From Endozoicomonas sp. G2_1 (GTDB taxonomy: Bacteria > Pseudomonadota > Gammaproteobacteria > Enterobacterales > Alteromonadaceae), in NCBI RefSeq assembly GCF_017744155.1, contig NZ_JAGHQT010000004.1, forward strand, positions 221,895 to 285,894: 64,000 nucleotides of DNA, written 5' to 3'. Below are positions 18,626 to 27,310 of this stretch, one piece after another (within the stretch, counting starts at the first letter, position 1; every line of letters begins with the position of its first letter). Position numbers and translations under genes: made by a program. The notes under the pieces are model-generated. The model saw nothing but the letters and a program-made list of their open reading frames with translations, made no database searches and had not been told where the DNA came from.

Positions 18626-19960
18626 ATGTCGTTTCATTTTACTGGCTTTTCGCTTTATGTCCGCCTAGCCATACTAGTTACCATTGCCGCGTTTATTGGC
18701 TACTTTGTCGGTTATTTTTGGCCAACAATTGCTGTCGCCTTATTACTGGCATTGTTGTGGCAAATTCGTCATCTCAACCAGCTAAGAAGCTGGCTTTGGC
18801 GCACAAACACCATTACACCGCCACAGTCAGAAGGTGTCTGGGGAGCAATTTATGACGGTTTATTTCATCTAGTTAAAAAGCACAGATCTAAACAGCGCCG
18901 AGCCAACCAACGGATTAGACGATTTCGCGATGGCGCCGAGGCATTACCCGATGCTGCGTTGGTGCTATCTGATGATTTTGTTATTGAATGGGGTAATAAA
19001 AAGGCGCAAAAGCTGCTCGGGATTAGACGCTCAGGTGACGTTGGTCAGCGCATCAATAATCTGATCCGGCATCCTGACTTTACCGAATTTCTCGCCAAAG
19101 GTGACTTTGATAGTTTATGCCATATTCCATCGCCAGTTAACGATACTATTCAGCTTGAACTCAGGGTGATGCCCTACGGGACAGAGCAAGTACTATTTCT
19201 CGCCCGTGATGTCAGTAAAATTTATCGCCTTGAACAAATGCGTCGAGACTTTGTCGCCAACGTTTCTCACGAACTGAAAACACCACTGACCGTGATGCGC
19301 GGTTATGTTGAAATGATTCAAGCGACCGATGAAGGTTTTGACAGCCATTGGCAAAAAGTTTTTGGCACCATGGAAGCGCAAGTGTCGCGTATGGACCGCC
19401 TGGTAGAGCAGCTGTTAACCCTGTCAAAAGTTGAAATTAATTCCGACCAAGATAACAAGCAGTTTCTTGACATGCCGCGAATGTTAAACGGCCTTATTGA
19501 TGACGCTAAATGGTTAAACCAAGACAAAAATCACAATATTCAGGCGGATATTCGCGGTGATTTATCAATCGTTGGTATTGATACTGAGATTAAAAGTGCC
19601 TGTGCTAATTTGATTGCCAATGCGATTGCGTACACGCCTGCTGGTGGTGATATTGAAGTCAGTTGGCAAATGGTTGGCAATAAAGCCAAGTTTTCGGTTA
19701 AAGATTCTGGACCGGGCATTAAGCCTGAACACGTCAATCGTTTAACCGAGCGCTTTTATCGAGTTGATAAGTCGCGCTCTCGCAATACTGGGGGTTCAGG
19801 GCTGGGTTTGGCAATTGTCAAACACGTATTGCAACATCACAATGCTGAATTGGCGATTGATTCTAAGTGGGGCAAAGGTAGTGAGTTCTCAATTTATTTT
19901 GAAAAACCTAAGACCAGCCGCAAGAATAAAAAGAAAAAAGACAAAGATAAGGGTAAGTAA
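18626..19960 (+). CDS. phoR: phosphate regulon sensor histidine kinase PhoR
   Basis: PhoR phosphorylates PhoB when phosphate is limiting. The 444-residue protein has two N-terminal membrane helices (about residues 10-50), a basic linker, a PAS domain (about 95-195, GAEALPDAALVLSDDFVIEWGN), a HisKA dimerisation domain with FVANVSHELKTPLTVMRG (phospho-acceptor His), and a HATPase domain with NLIANAIAYTP, DSGPGI and GGSGLGLAIVKHV. The C-terminus ends in a Lys-rich tail. phoB, normally directly upstream, is absent: a Pit gene and its terminator are there instead. pstS starts immediately after the stop codon, so the two are co-translated. Confidence 0.94.
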   Translation: MSFHFTGFSLYVRLAILVTIAAFIGYFVGYFWPTIAVALLLALLWQIRHLNQLRSWLWRTNTITPPQSEGVWGAIYDGLFHLVKKHRSKQRRANQRIRRFRDGAEALPDAALVLSDDFVIEWGNKKAQKLLGIRRSGDVGQRINNLIRHPDFTEFLAKGDFDSLCHIPSPVNDTIQLELRVMPYGTEQVLFLARDVSKIYRLEQMRRDFVANVSHELKTPLTVMRGYVEMIQATDEGFDSHWQKVFGTMEAQVSRMDRLVEQLLTLSKVEINSDQDNKQFLDMPRMLNGLIDDAKWLNQDKNHNIQADIRGDLSIVGIDTEIKSACANLIANAIAYTPAGGDIEVSWQMVGNKAKFSVKDSGPGIKPEHVNRLTERFYRVDKSRSRNTGGSGLGLAIVKHVLQHHNAELAIDSKWGKGSEFSIYFEKPKTSRKNKKKKDKDKGK

Positions 19961-20968
19961 GTGAACTCGATCAAGCAGTGGCTTAACTCCACTATCTCCT
20001 TATTATTGATTTGTCTGGTAACTAGTCAATCAACCTTTGCACAAGAGGCGTCGACAAGCCAGAACCGCGCTGTGCCCCATTATTTGCCCACGTACCAAAA
20101 GGTCAGTGGTATCTCTGGTAATTTAAGCTCGGTCGGCTCTGATACGTTGGCAAATATGATGACCTATTGGGCGGAAGAATTTAAGCGCCTTTATCCAAGC
20201 GTTAACATTCAAATCCAAGCGGCGGGGTCATCGACAGCGCCACCTGCGTTAACCGAAGCAACTGCCAATATTGGCCTGATGAGTCGTGCGATGAAAACGC
20301 GCGAGCTTGAAGCCTTTGAAAAACAATACGGTTATCCGCCAACAGCAGTGAAAGTAGCCATTGATGCTTTGGCGATATTTGTTCACCAAGACAATCCAAT
20401 TAGTGGTTTAACGCTGGCACAAGTAGACGCCATTTTTTCAGCTAATCGCAAATGTGGTGCCATTGCCAAAGCCAACCATTGGGGCGATTTGGGCTTAAAA
20501 GGACAATGGGCTAAACGCGATTTACAGCTCTACGGTCGTAACTCGGTTTCTGGTACCTATGGTTACTTCAAACACCAAGCCTTGTGCCGCGGAGATTTTA
20601 ACAACAGTGTTAACGAGCAACCGGGTTCTGCCTCGGTGGTTCAATCGGTTGCAGCGTCGCTTAATGGTATTGGCTATTCAGGAATTGGCTATCGAACCTC
20701 TGGTGTCCGGGCTTTGCCAATTTCTAATGATGGTAAAAATTACGTTGATGCTAACTTAGTCAATACCGTAAACGGTCAGTACCCACTGGCACGACATTTA
20801 TATTTGTATGTTAACAAAGCGCCGAATAAACCTTTGCCGCCAATGGAGGCTGAGTTTATTAAGCTAGTATTGTCAAAGTTAGGGCAGGCAGTTGTCGCCA
20901 AAGACGGTTATATTCCACTGCCAATTTCGACTGTGTTCGAAGAGTTAGAAATACTTGGTTTGCGCTAA
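19961..20968 (+). CDS. pstS: phosphate-binding periplasmic protein PstS
   Basis: This is the substrate-binding subunit that should deliver phosphate to PstCAB. The 335-residue precursor has a signal peptide ending near [10 protein letters not shown]. Phosphate-loop motifs are [38 protein letters not shown] and [13 protein letters not shown]. The GTG start directly abuts the phoR stop codon, with an AAGG in the upstream gene as ribosome binding site. The gene is separated from pstCAB by about 8.5 kb, with the efflux and Pit operons between. It is the only PstS candidate in the window. Confidence 0.94.
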   Translation: MNSIKQWLNSTISLLLICLVTSQSTFAQEASTSQNRAVPHYLPTYQKVSGISGNLSSVGSDTLANMMTYWAEEFKRLYPSVNIQIQAAGSSTAPPALTEATANIGLMSRAMKTRELEAFEKQYGYPPTAVKVAIDALAIFVHQDNPISGLTLAQVDAIFSANRKCGAIAKANHWGDLGLKGQWAKRDLQLYGRNSVSGTYGYFKHQALCRGDFNNSVNEQPGSASVVQSVAASLNGIGYSGIGYRTSGVRALPISNDGKNYVDANLVNTVNGQYPLARHLYLYVNKAPNKPLPPMEAEFIKLVLSKLGQAVVAKDGYIPLPISTVFEELEILGLR

Positions 20969-21189
20969 TTATTGTTAAACTCAAAAGTGTTATGTGTTTT
21001 TAATGCAAAGGTTTGATCACTACTTGCAGTTTTATTTTTAATCGTTATTATTGATTTAAAGTTGTTTTTTAACAATAAAAACTAACTAAAATAGTCAAGC
21101 AAATAAAAATAAACAGTAAAGTAAATTAATCCAATAGCGACGGCAGATAACTCAAAAGAGCTTAACAACAAGTCAAAAAACAAGTCAAA

Positions 21190-22083
21190 ATGATATTACC
21201 TAACTTAAAACACTTACAATATTTGGTGGCTTTACATCAGCACCAACACTTCAATCGCGCCGCGGCGGCTTGCTTTATTAGCCAGTCAACCTTGAGTAGC
21301 GCAATTATCAAGCTTGAAGAGCAACTTGGTTGCCAATTAATTGAGCGCGACCACAAGGCGTTTATTTTTACTAGTCAAGGTGAAAAAGTGGTTGAGTATG
21401 CCCGCCAACTGATTAACAACGCCAATGAACTTGTGCAGTATACTCAACATCAAGGTGATCCCGCTTCTGGTACGATTCGAATTGGCTCTATTCCCACCGT
21501 TGCGCCGTATTTGTTAACTGACGTTGTTCAAGCGTGCCGTGAAAAGCTACCTAATCTGGCGCTTTATATTGTTGAAGATACTACGCAAAACCTGATGGCA
21601 AAGTTAGGAGCGGGTGAAATTGACTTAGCCATTTTAGCGCTGCCTGTTAAAGGCCATAATTTTAAAACTAAGATCTTGGGACAAGATGCGTTTTATATTG
21701 CTGGAGAACAGGGCTTAGTTAGGCAGTTTCAAAGTAACCACGATTATCAGCAAGTGCCAGAGCAAAGTGTTTTTCTGCTGAACGAAGAGCATTGTTTAAC
21801 TGAGCATGCGGTCTCAGCATGTCAGCTTGGTGATCAAAGTCGCATCCACAATTTTTCTGCTTCTAGTTTGTCTACCTTAGTGCAAATGACAGCTTTTCAT
21901 CAGGGCTTCACGTTTTTACCTGAAATGGCTGTTAACAAAGGCGTTGGTGAAAATGAAGGACTTACCGTTGAACGGTTAGGGGACGATGTTTATCGCGATA
22001 TTGGTATGATGTGGCGACCAACTAGCATGCGCCAGCGGACATTTTTAATGCTTGCTGAGCTCGTTTCAGAGTTACTCGACTAG
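21190..22083 (+). CDS. oxyR: LysR-family regulator, OxyR-like
   Basis: A 297-residue LysR-type regulator with an N-terminal winged helix (HFNRAAAACFISQSTLSSAIIKLEEQLGCQLIERD) and a substrate-binding-like domain. The stretch LNEEHCLTEHAVSACQL carries cysteines 202 and 211 in the same relative spacing (C-N8-C) as the redox pair Cys199/Cys208 of E. coli OxyR, followed by the OxyR-like SASSLSTLVQM and GFTFLPEMAV. A peroxide-sensing activator role is therefore likely. No catalase or ahpC gene is adjacent. The ATG lacks a good ribosome binding site and is preceded by a tandem ACAAGTCAAAA repeat. Confidence 0.85.
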   Translation: MILPNLKHLQYLVALHQHQHFNRAAAACFISQSTLSSAIIKLEEQLGCQLIERDHKAFIFTSQGEKVVEYARQLINNANELVQYTQHQGDPASGTIRIGSIPTVAPYLLTDVVQACREKLPNLALYIVEDTTQNLMAKLGAGEIDLAILALPVKGHNFKTKILGQDAFYIAGEQGLVRQFQSNHDYQQVPEQSVFLLNEEHCLTEHAVSACQLGDQSRIHNFSASSLSTLVQMTAFHQGFTFLPEMAVNKGVGENEGLTVERLGDDVYRDIGMMWRPTSMRQRTFLMLAELVSELLD

Positions 22084-22103
22084 CAACGCCAGCCAATCTC
22101 GTT

Positions 22104-22129
22104 TTGGCCTCAGTATTATTTGAGGCCAA
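22104..22129 (+). terminator. probable terminator hairpin after oxyR
   Basis: TTGGCCTCA (22104-22112) pairs with TGAGGCCAA (22121-22129) over an eight-base loop. The downstream sequence is only modestly T-rich, so this is a candidate rather than a clear intrinsic terminator. Confidence 0.55.
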
Positions 22130-22253
22130 GCACTTTCCTTATTCAACGATTAATTTTGATTTTTTTCAAAACTTTCCAAACTATTTCTTCCTTCATCTCG
22201 ACTATATATATCAAACAACAATAAATAACTGAATAAACGAGGGGTTCAAGCCA

Positions 22254-22820
22254 TTGAAGGTTTTTGAACGAAGTGATGAAAGCTTGATTAAACAAGCATT
22301 AAACGGCAAAAAGTCAGCATGGCTGAGCTTGGTTAAGCGCTATGAGAAGCCCGTTTACAATTTTGCTTTGCGCATGGTGTCTAACCCAGATGATGCGCTT
22401 GATTTAATGCAAGAAATCTTTGTTGCCGTGTTTCGCAATTTAAGCTCGTTTCGCGGTGATAGTCCGTTTAAAGGTTGGCTATTTAAAATAGCGCACTATC
22501 GCTGTGTTGAATTCTACCGCCGCAGACGGCCAAATATATCGCTCGATCAAACAGCCGAGCCAGAAGATGAAGCGACTTATGTTTGTCCTGAAAGTCAATT
22601 ATTCGCTGATCAGCAAGCCTTAGTTTTACAAGGCGCAATGCAGAAGTTGGCATTTAATCAGCGAGTAGTGGTTGAAATGAAATTTTTTCAACATTTTACC
22701 TTTGAGCAAATCGCTCAGCAGTTGGGAATATCGAGCAATACCGCAAAGTCGAGGCTTTACAGTGCTCTCGACAAACTTAAAGAACATTTAGACGTAAATA
22801 CTGAGGTGAGCTATGACTGA
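22254..22820 (+). CDS. ECF-type RNA polymerase sigma factor
   Basis: A 188-residue sigma-70 family protein with only regions 2 and 4. Region 2 shows NFALRMVSNPDDALDLMQEIFVAVFRNLSSFRGDSPFKGWLFKIAHYRCVEFYRR (about 35-90, not a contiguous quote of a conserved block but the normal ECF pattern), and region 4 shows VVEMKFFQHFTFEQIAQQLGISSNTAKSRLYSALDKLK (about 138-175). The start is TTG at 22254, chosen because GAGGGG lies eight bases upstream and no in-frame ATG precedes region 2. It overlaps the next gene by eight bases. The probable stress or envelope signal is unknown. Confidence 0.9.
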   Translation: MKVFERSDESLIKQALNGKKSAWLSLVKRYEKPVYNFALRMVSNPDDALDLMQEIFVAVFRNLSSFRGDSPFKGWLFKIAHYRCVEFYRRRRPNISLDQTAEPEDEATYVCPESQLFADQQALVLQGAMQKLAFNQRVVVEMKFFQHFTFEQIAQQLGISSNTAKSRLYSALDKLKEHLDVNTEVSYD

Positions 22821-23559
22821 TAAACGCGATCAGCGTCAGCACTCAAAAGATGATGAACAGGCGTTTCTCGATTGGTTGAATCAAGGGGATGAGGCACAAG
22901 AAACAGCGCTAGCCGATGAGACGTGGCAATCGCGTCAGGCGACGGCTAATTTTGTCTCACAAGTTTCCAAGCACAGCCAAGATGCTAGCGTGCCCAACTG
23001 GCATCGAGAGGCGACATTTGATAATGGCATTAGGCAGCAGAGCAATACCTGGTGGAGTCAGTGGTTACCGATTAGCTCAATGGCGTTCTCATGTTTTGCA
23101 CTGGCCTTAGTTTTATTTAATGTTCAACTAACTACGACAGAGCAAGGGCTTACACTTGCCTTTGGTAATGCCAACGTTGCTAATAACGGTGCTAGTGGTG
23201 TTGAAAATACAGCTGACGCAGAGCGCTTAAACGAACAGCAGTTAGCGCAATTGTCAGATGTACTAGATAGGCGCTTACAGGAATTTGCCAATCAGCAAAA
23301 ATTAATTCTCGCTGATCACACTAATGATTTACAAGCGCAGCAACAAAGCAGTAATTTACAGCTCGCGAGCTATATTTTGTCGACCTCAAGACAAGAGCGC
23401 AAAGAGGATTTTGGCGACTTTATCAAGTTTGTTAACCAACAGCGCAAAGACGACCAACTCAGTCAGGAAATTCAGTTTAAACAATTAGAGCAAACATTAC
23501 TTTGGCAACAAACCGCCAATACCAGTAGTTATCAAGACAAGTGGCAAAGCCAGGAGTAG
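22813..23559 (+). CDS. probable membrane anti-sigma factor of the ECF operon
   Basis: A 248-residue protein with a cytoplasmic N-terminal part (about 1-82), one membrane helix (about 84-105, LPISSMAFSCFALALVLFNV) and a Gln-rich periplasmic part with coiled-coil propensity (about 135-245). The topology, the overlap with the sigma gene and the order fit an anti-sigma factor. No zinc-binding HxxxCxxC motif (ZAS domain) is seen, so the assignment rests on context and topology. Confidence 0.75.
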   Translation: MTDKRDQRQHSKDDEQAFLDWLNQGDEAQETALADETWQSRQATANFVSQVSKHSQDASVPNWHREATFDNGIRQQSNTWWSQWLPISSMAFSCFALALVLFNVQLTTTEQGLTLAFGNANVANNGASGVENTADAERLNEQQLAQLSDVLDRRLQEFANQQKLILADHTNDLQAQQQSSNLQLASYILSTSRQERKEDFGDFIKFVNQQRKDDQLSQEIQFKQLEQTLLWQQTANTSSYQDKWQSQE

Positions 23560-23562
23560 AAG

Positions 23563-24489
23563 ATGAAAAAGTTTATTATGATCAGCCCTATATTATTGAG
23601 TTTAGGCGTTAGCTCGGCAGTTTATGGGCAAGCGCAAGGCCACGAAAAAATAGCCAAACAGCTCAATATTATGACCGACATCTTAAAGTCGTCTTTGGCT
23701 GCGGGCAGTGAACAACAAGGCTACAAAGTAATTCGAATTGACAGTACTTACCTCTCAGGCCAAGGGGCGCTATTTACTGTACAAAGTCACAGCCGCGGAC
23801 ATACCAAATACTTTGGTGATTTTGGTGAACACAAAATAGAGTTACCACCGATGCCGCCATTACCTGAATTGTCTGGATTAAAAGAGCTTACCGATGTACC
23901 AGATATTGAGTTTGTTGTTGAGTCGAGTTACCAAGATGCGATGCAAGAGTATCAAGTAGCGCTCGAGTCTCTAGGCAATGGCCGCCACGCTTATCGAGAG
24001 CTGCAAGAGCAGCAAAGAGACATCGCTTATGAGATCAGAGACATTGACCGCGAGATTCGCGACTTGGAATATCAAACCAAGCGATTGAGCAAGAACAAAG
24101 AAGAAGCTCAATCGTTAAAACAAGAGCTCAAACAAGCGCAAGCTCGTCGTCAGGCCATGAAAAAGTCACTCGACAAGGCCAATCAGGCGCTGAATAAAGC
24201 ACGACAGGAGCAGAAAAAAGCAAAAATTAAGCAAGAGCAAGCACGGGCTGGATATTACCGAGGGTTAACCTTGTCATTGGCTGAAACGTTTTGCGCATAC
24301 GGCAATGGTTTAAGAGCTATTCCCAACGACCAACATATCAGTGTTATCGTAAAAAATGCCGGAGCTAAAAAGCGTTCAGGTTATCAAGATCAAATTATTG
24401 TTTTTAATAAGAAAGATATTAACCAATGCAGCTTGGACAAAATCACCAGTGAAAAACTGGTTGAAAAAAGTCGTCAGTATTCGTTTTAG
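23563..24489 (+). CDS. secreted coiled-coil protein of the ECF operon, function unknown
   Basis: A 308-residue protein with a signal peptide (cleavage near SSAVYGQA) that should be periplasmic. Residues about 135-225 form a long charged coiled coil (many E, R, Q and K, with IRDIDREIRDLEYQT and KKSLDKANQALNKARQEQKK). A Pro-rich IELPPMPPLPEL segment precedes it, and the C-terminal domain contains two cysteines (CAYGNG and NQCSLD). It begins four bases after the anti-sigma gene and is followed by a terminator, so it is the last gene of the operon. Its role is probably in the same sensing or envelope function; I recognise no family. Confidence 0.7.
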   Translation: MKKFIMISPILLSLGVSSAVYGQAQGHEKIAKQLNIMTDILKSSLAAGSEQQGYKVIRIDSTYLSGQGALFTVQSHSRGHTKYFGDFGEHKIELPPMPPLPELSGLKELTDVPDIEFVVESSYQDAMQEYQVALESLGNGRHAYRELQEQQRDIAYEIRDIDREIRDLEYQTKRLSKNKEEAQSLKQELKQAQARRQAMKKSLDKANQALNKARQEQKKAKIKQEQARAGYYRGLTLSLAETFCAYGNGLRAIPNDQHISVIVKNAGAKKRSGYQDQIIVFNKKDINQCSLDKITSEKLVEKSRQYSF

Positions 24490-24515
24490 CGCTAGACTTA
24501 TTGATTCAATCATGC

Positions 24516-24546
24516 AAAAGAGCACATGTTGTGCTCTTTTTTATTT
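24516..24546 (+). terminator. Rho-independent terminator of the ECF operon
   Basis: AAAAGAGCACA (24516-24526) pairs with TGTGCTCTTTT (24530-24540), continuing into a T-rich tail. It lies 26 bases after the operon's last stop codon. Confidence 0.92.
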
Positions 24547-24606
24547 TCTTGACAGCTAAACCACCTACTTTAGTAGGTGGTCATTGTTAAAAAGGCTATG
24601 CCTGAA

Positions 24607-24676
24607 ATATCTACTCATGTTACATCCCCGTTTGATTTTTAGCGAAGTCAAATAGGAGACTAACATGAGTAGATAT
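24607..24676 (+). promoter_or_regulatory. translation-blocking 5' UTR structure of the IS200 transposase
   Basis: ATATCTACTCATGTTA (24607-24622) and TAACATGAGTAGATAT (24661-24676) are perfect 16-bp reverse complements. The right arm contains the tnpA start codon (24665-24667), and the AGGAG ribosome binding site (24654-24658) lies in the loop next to it. In the mRNA the start codon would be paired, consistent with the known translational self-repression of IS200. Confidence 0.85.
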
Positions 24677-25105
24677 GAGCAAGCATCGCACGTATTTTGG
24701 CGGTGTCAATATCATATAGTTTGGACACCGAAGTATCGGTTTAGAATATTGAAGAATAATATTGGTAAGGATGTTTACCGATTTATTCATATTTATTGCG
24801 ATAAGCTTGGTGTAAAAGTGATGGAGTTAAATGTACAAATAGACCATGTACATATAGTCGTTAAAGTCCCACCGAAGTTATCAATTTCTCAATTGATGGG
24901 ATGTTTAAAGGGAAGGTTAGCCTTAAAGCTATTCAATAAATATCCGCACTTACGTAAGAATAAAGCATGGGGTGGTCGTTTTTGGCAACGAGGCTATTTC
25001 GTTGACTCTGTAGGTATTAACGAAGAAATCATCAGGCGTTATGTACGGCATCAAAACAAGATGGAGAAACAAGAAGAGAAACGTCAATTACATTTACTAG
25101 GATAA
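24665..25105 (+). CDS. tnpA: IS200/IS605-family transposase TnpA (HUH/Y1)
   Basis: A 146-residue single-strand transposase of the Y1 HUH nuclease class. It shows CQYHIVWTPKYRFRIL near the N-terminus, the HUH metal-binding motif in QIDHVHIVVKVPP (His-x-His) and the catalytic tyrosine in EIIRRYVRHQNK. Length and motifs are complete, so the enzyme looks intact. TnpA excises and inserts the element as a single-stranded circle. Its start codon is buried in a 16-bp inverted repeat. Confidence 0.95.
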   Translation: MSRYEQASHVFWRCQYHIVWTPKYRFRILKNNIGKDVYRFIHIYCDKLGVKVMELNVQIDHVHIVVKVPPKLSISQLMGCLKGRLALKLFNKYPHLRKNKAWGGRFWQRGYFVDSVGINEEIIRRYVRHQNKMEKQEEKRQLHLLG

Positions 25106-25173
25106 CCCAGCCCCCTTGTTTAGGGGGCTTACGCAAAGCCACCTTCTTTAGAAGGTGGATTCTTTACTTTGAG

Positions 25174-25569
25174 TTATTTGCCAATAGCGACGGTAAGTTG
25201 GTCGAATAATTTTATTTGGTCGATAACTTTTACCACAGTGTCGTAAGTGACATTAGCGTGAGGGATAACAACAGCACTACTAGTTTCATTTTTAGCGAGA
25301 AAGTTCTCAATTCTGGCTGGAATACGCTCAATATCGACTGCTTTTCCATTGAACTGAATTAACCCGTTTTCATTGATTTGTAGCATAATCACAGGTTTGT
25401 TAGGACTGTTACTTTGACTTTTATTTGGCCGGTTAATCAGTAATCCTTCCTCTTTGACAAAAGAGGTCGTGACAATAAAAAAGATCAATAAAATAAACAC
25501 AATGTCGAGCATAGGTGTCATATCGACGTCTGAGTTTTGCTCTTGAAGCTGTCGTTTAGTTTTACTCAT
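25174..25569 (-). CDS. exbD: ExbD/TolR-family biopolymer transport protein
   Basis: A 131-residue protein with one N-terminal membrane helix (about 15-38) that contains the essential aspartate in VDMTPMLDIVFILLIFFIVT, followed by a periplasmic domain. ExbD works with ExbB as a proton-driven motor that energises TonB-dependent uptake. Here no exbB or tonB is adjacent: the upstream neighbour is the divergent ylqF and the downstream side runs straight into the IS200 element, whose right hairpin ends 16 bases from the stop codon. Partners must be encoded elsewhere or were lost. Confidence 0.9.
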   Translation of the reverse strand: MSKTKRQLQEQNSDVDMTPMLDIVFILLIFFIVTTSFVKEEGLLINRPNKSQSNSPNKPVIMLQINENGLIQFNGKAVDIERIPARIENFLAKNETSSAVVIPHANVTYDTVVKVIDQIKLFDQLTVAIGK

Positions 25570-25674
25570 AGTGTTTCCTTCTTGTTTTGTTGATACTATT
25601 ACATATTTCGACGATATTCTTCGTAGTTCTTTTTGATAAATATAAGCTGAATTCTTTTAAATGCAAAATTAATT

Positions 25675-25690
25675 TACGAATTGATTCGTA
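25675..25690. promoter_or_regulatory. small palindrome in the exbD/ylqF divergent region
   Basis: TACGAAT and ATTCGTA form a perfect 7-bp dyad separated by two bases, about 105 bases upstream of exbD and 150 bases upstream of ylqF. It could be an operator. The rest of the 25570-25841 gap holds no gene. Confidence 0.4.
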
Positions 25691-25841
25691 TTGTTGCTAT
25701 GAATGTAAAGTCAGAAAATAGTGAAAGATACAGTTGTGCGGTTTATCAGCAGAAGATTTTAGTCTTGCAAAGAATTAGCTGCTGTATGTTGCAGAGTGAA
25801 TTGGTAGAATAATGCGATAAATATTTAGATAAGATAAAACT

Positions 25842-26786
25842 ATGGCAATTAACTGGTTTCCGGGCCATATGCACAAAGCCCAAAAAGAGATCAAAGAGAT
25901 ACTTCCACAAATTGATGTTGTAATTGAAGTATGTGATGCACGACTGCCGTTTAGCAGCGAAAATCCGATGATCACCGAGATTAGAGGTGATAAACCGTTA
26001 ATTAAAATTTTGAATAAGAGTGATTTAGCCGATCCTAGCATGACGCAAGTGTGGCTTGATTACTTGCAAGCTCAGCAAAACGTTAAAGCTATTGCTTTAA
26101 CCACAGATAACTCTGGGCAGGCGAAACTCATTCCAGAGTTAATTCGCAAACTAGTACCTCACAAAGATGAGCCGGGTAAGCAGATCAATGCCGTTATTAT
26201 GGGGATTCCCAATGTTGGTAAATCAACGCTGATCAATACATTAGTTGGTAAAACCAAGGCTAAAGTGGGCAACGAACCGGCTGTGACTAAAGGCCAGCAG
26301 CGCATTCGACTTGATGACGGTGTTTATTTGTACGATACACCTGGCATGTTATGGCCAAAAATTGTCAATGAAAACAGTGGTTATCGTCTAGCGGTTACTA
26401 GTGCCGTTAAAGACACCGCTTATGATCACGATGAAATCGCTTGTTTTGCCGCCGAGTACTTGTTGGAAGCCTATCCGCAGCGCTTGCAAGAGCGCTATAA
26501 ATTTGATCAAATGCCTGAAAGAGAAATTGATTGTATTGAAGCGATAGGTCGAGCTCGTGCTTGTGTTAAAAGCGGTGGCATGGTTGATTTTCACAAAGCG
26601 TCGACGATTTTAATCAATGAAATTCGCGATAAAACCTTAGGGCCATTAACTTTTGAAAGTCCTGAAATGGTGGAAGCAGAACAAATTCACTTTGCTGAGC
26701 TTGAAGCACAAAAAGTAGCGGCTCGCGAAGCGAAAAAAGCAGCTCGCGGTCGCGGCCGAAAGAACAAACCCAAAAAACGCCGATAA
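25842..26786 (+). CDS. ylqF: ribosome biogenesis GTPase YlqF/RbgA-like
   Basis: A 314-residue circularly permuted GTPase that assists late assembly of the large ribosomal subunit. The order of G motifs is permuted: NKSD (G4, about residue 57) comes before the P-loop GIPNVGKSTLIN (G1, about 125) and DTPGM (G3, about 170). The N-terminal MAINWFPGHMHKAQKEI is typical. The C-terminal end is very basic (KKAARGRGRKNKPKKRR), suitable for rRNA contact. It is followed 42 bases later by the HIT gene on the same strand. Confidence 0.93.
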   Translation: MAINWFPGHMHKAQKEIKEILPQIDVVIEVCDARLPFSSENPMITEIRGDKPLIKILNKSDLADPSMTQVWLDYLQAQQNVKAIALTTDNSGQAKLIPELIRKLVPHKDEPGKQINAVIMGIPNVGKSTLINTLVGKTKAKVGNEPAVTKGQQRIRLDDGVYLYDTPGMLWPKIVNENSGYRLAVTSAVKDTAYDHDEIACFAAEYLLEAYPQRLQERYKFDQMPEREIDCIEAIGRARACVKSGGMVDFHKASTILINEIRDKTLGPLTFESPEMVEAEQIHFAELEAQKVAAREAKKAARGRGRKNKPKKRR

Positions 26787-26828
26787 ACGTATAGTTTTAG
26801 TTTCCAAATTGTTTACATGGAGTAGAAA

Positions 26829-27284
26829 ATGAGTGAGCAAGAATCCGTTTCTTTAACGAGTGATAACTTTCTATTGCACCCTATGCTAGAAGCTGATGCT
26901 ATTTTGCTAGCTGAGTTACCGCTATCGAACTTACTAGTTAGCAATGATAGTCAGTACCCTTGGTTTATTTTGGTGCCAAGAGTTAATGATATTACTGATA
27001 TTTATCAGTTGGATTGGCCACAGCAGCAGCAATTGTTAAACGAATCTAGCATGTTGTCAGAGGTTTTAATGCAAGTGTTCAACGGTGACAAAATGAACGT
27101 TGCAGCGCTTGGTAATATGTGTCCCCAGTTACATGTCCACCATGTTGTTCGCTACAAAAATGATGTTAGTTGGCCGAAACCTATTTGGGGGTTATTACCG
27201 ACTAAACCTTATAGTGAAGAAGCATTAGACCAATTAAAAGCAAAGGTTTTACCGGCACTCGATACGGTATTAAATCAAATTTAA
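26829..27284 (+). CDS. HIT-domain protein (nucleotide hydrolase family)
   Basis: A 151-residue histidine-triad protein. The signature HxHxH-like stretch is seen as CPQLHVHHVVRYKND (His-Val-His-His), with the preceding family block KMNVAALGN. Such proteins cleave dinucleoside polyphosphates or nucleoside phosphoramidates; the exact substrate is unknown. It probably shares the ylqF transcript. Confidence 0.88.
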   Translation: MSEQESVSLTSDNFLLHPMLEADAILLAELPLSNLLVSNDSQYPWFILVPRVNDITDIYQLDWPQQQQLLNESSMLSEVLMQVFNGDKMNVAALGNMCPQLHVHHVVRYKNDVSWPKPIWGLLPTKPYSEEALDQLKAKVLPALDTVLNQI

Positions 27285-27310
27285 CGGCCTTGTTGGCGAG
27301 CATCTGAAAA

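Larger units (their letters stand above)
24561..25157 (+). mobile_element. IS200/IS605-family insertion sequence (IS200 group, tnpA only)
   Basis: The element is bounded by two nearly identical subterminal hairpins, CCACCTACTTTAGTAGGTGG (24561-24580) on the left and CCACCTTCTTTAGAAGGTGG (25138-25157) on the right, as in IS200/IS605 elements, which lack terminal inverted repeats. It holds a single transposase and no tnpB. A further perfect hairpin, AGCCCCCT/AGGGGGCT (25108-25128), follows the transposase and may act as its terminator. Exact cleavage sites, some bases outside each hairpin, cannot be fixed without an empty-site comparison. Confidence 0.9.
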
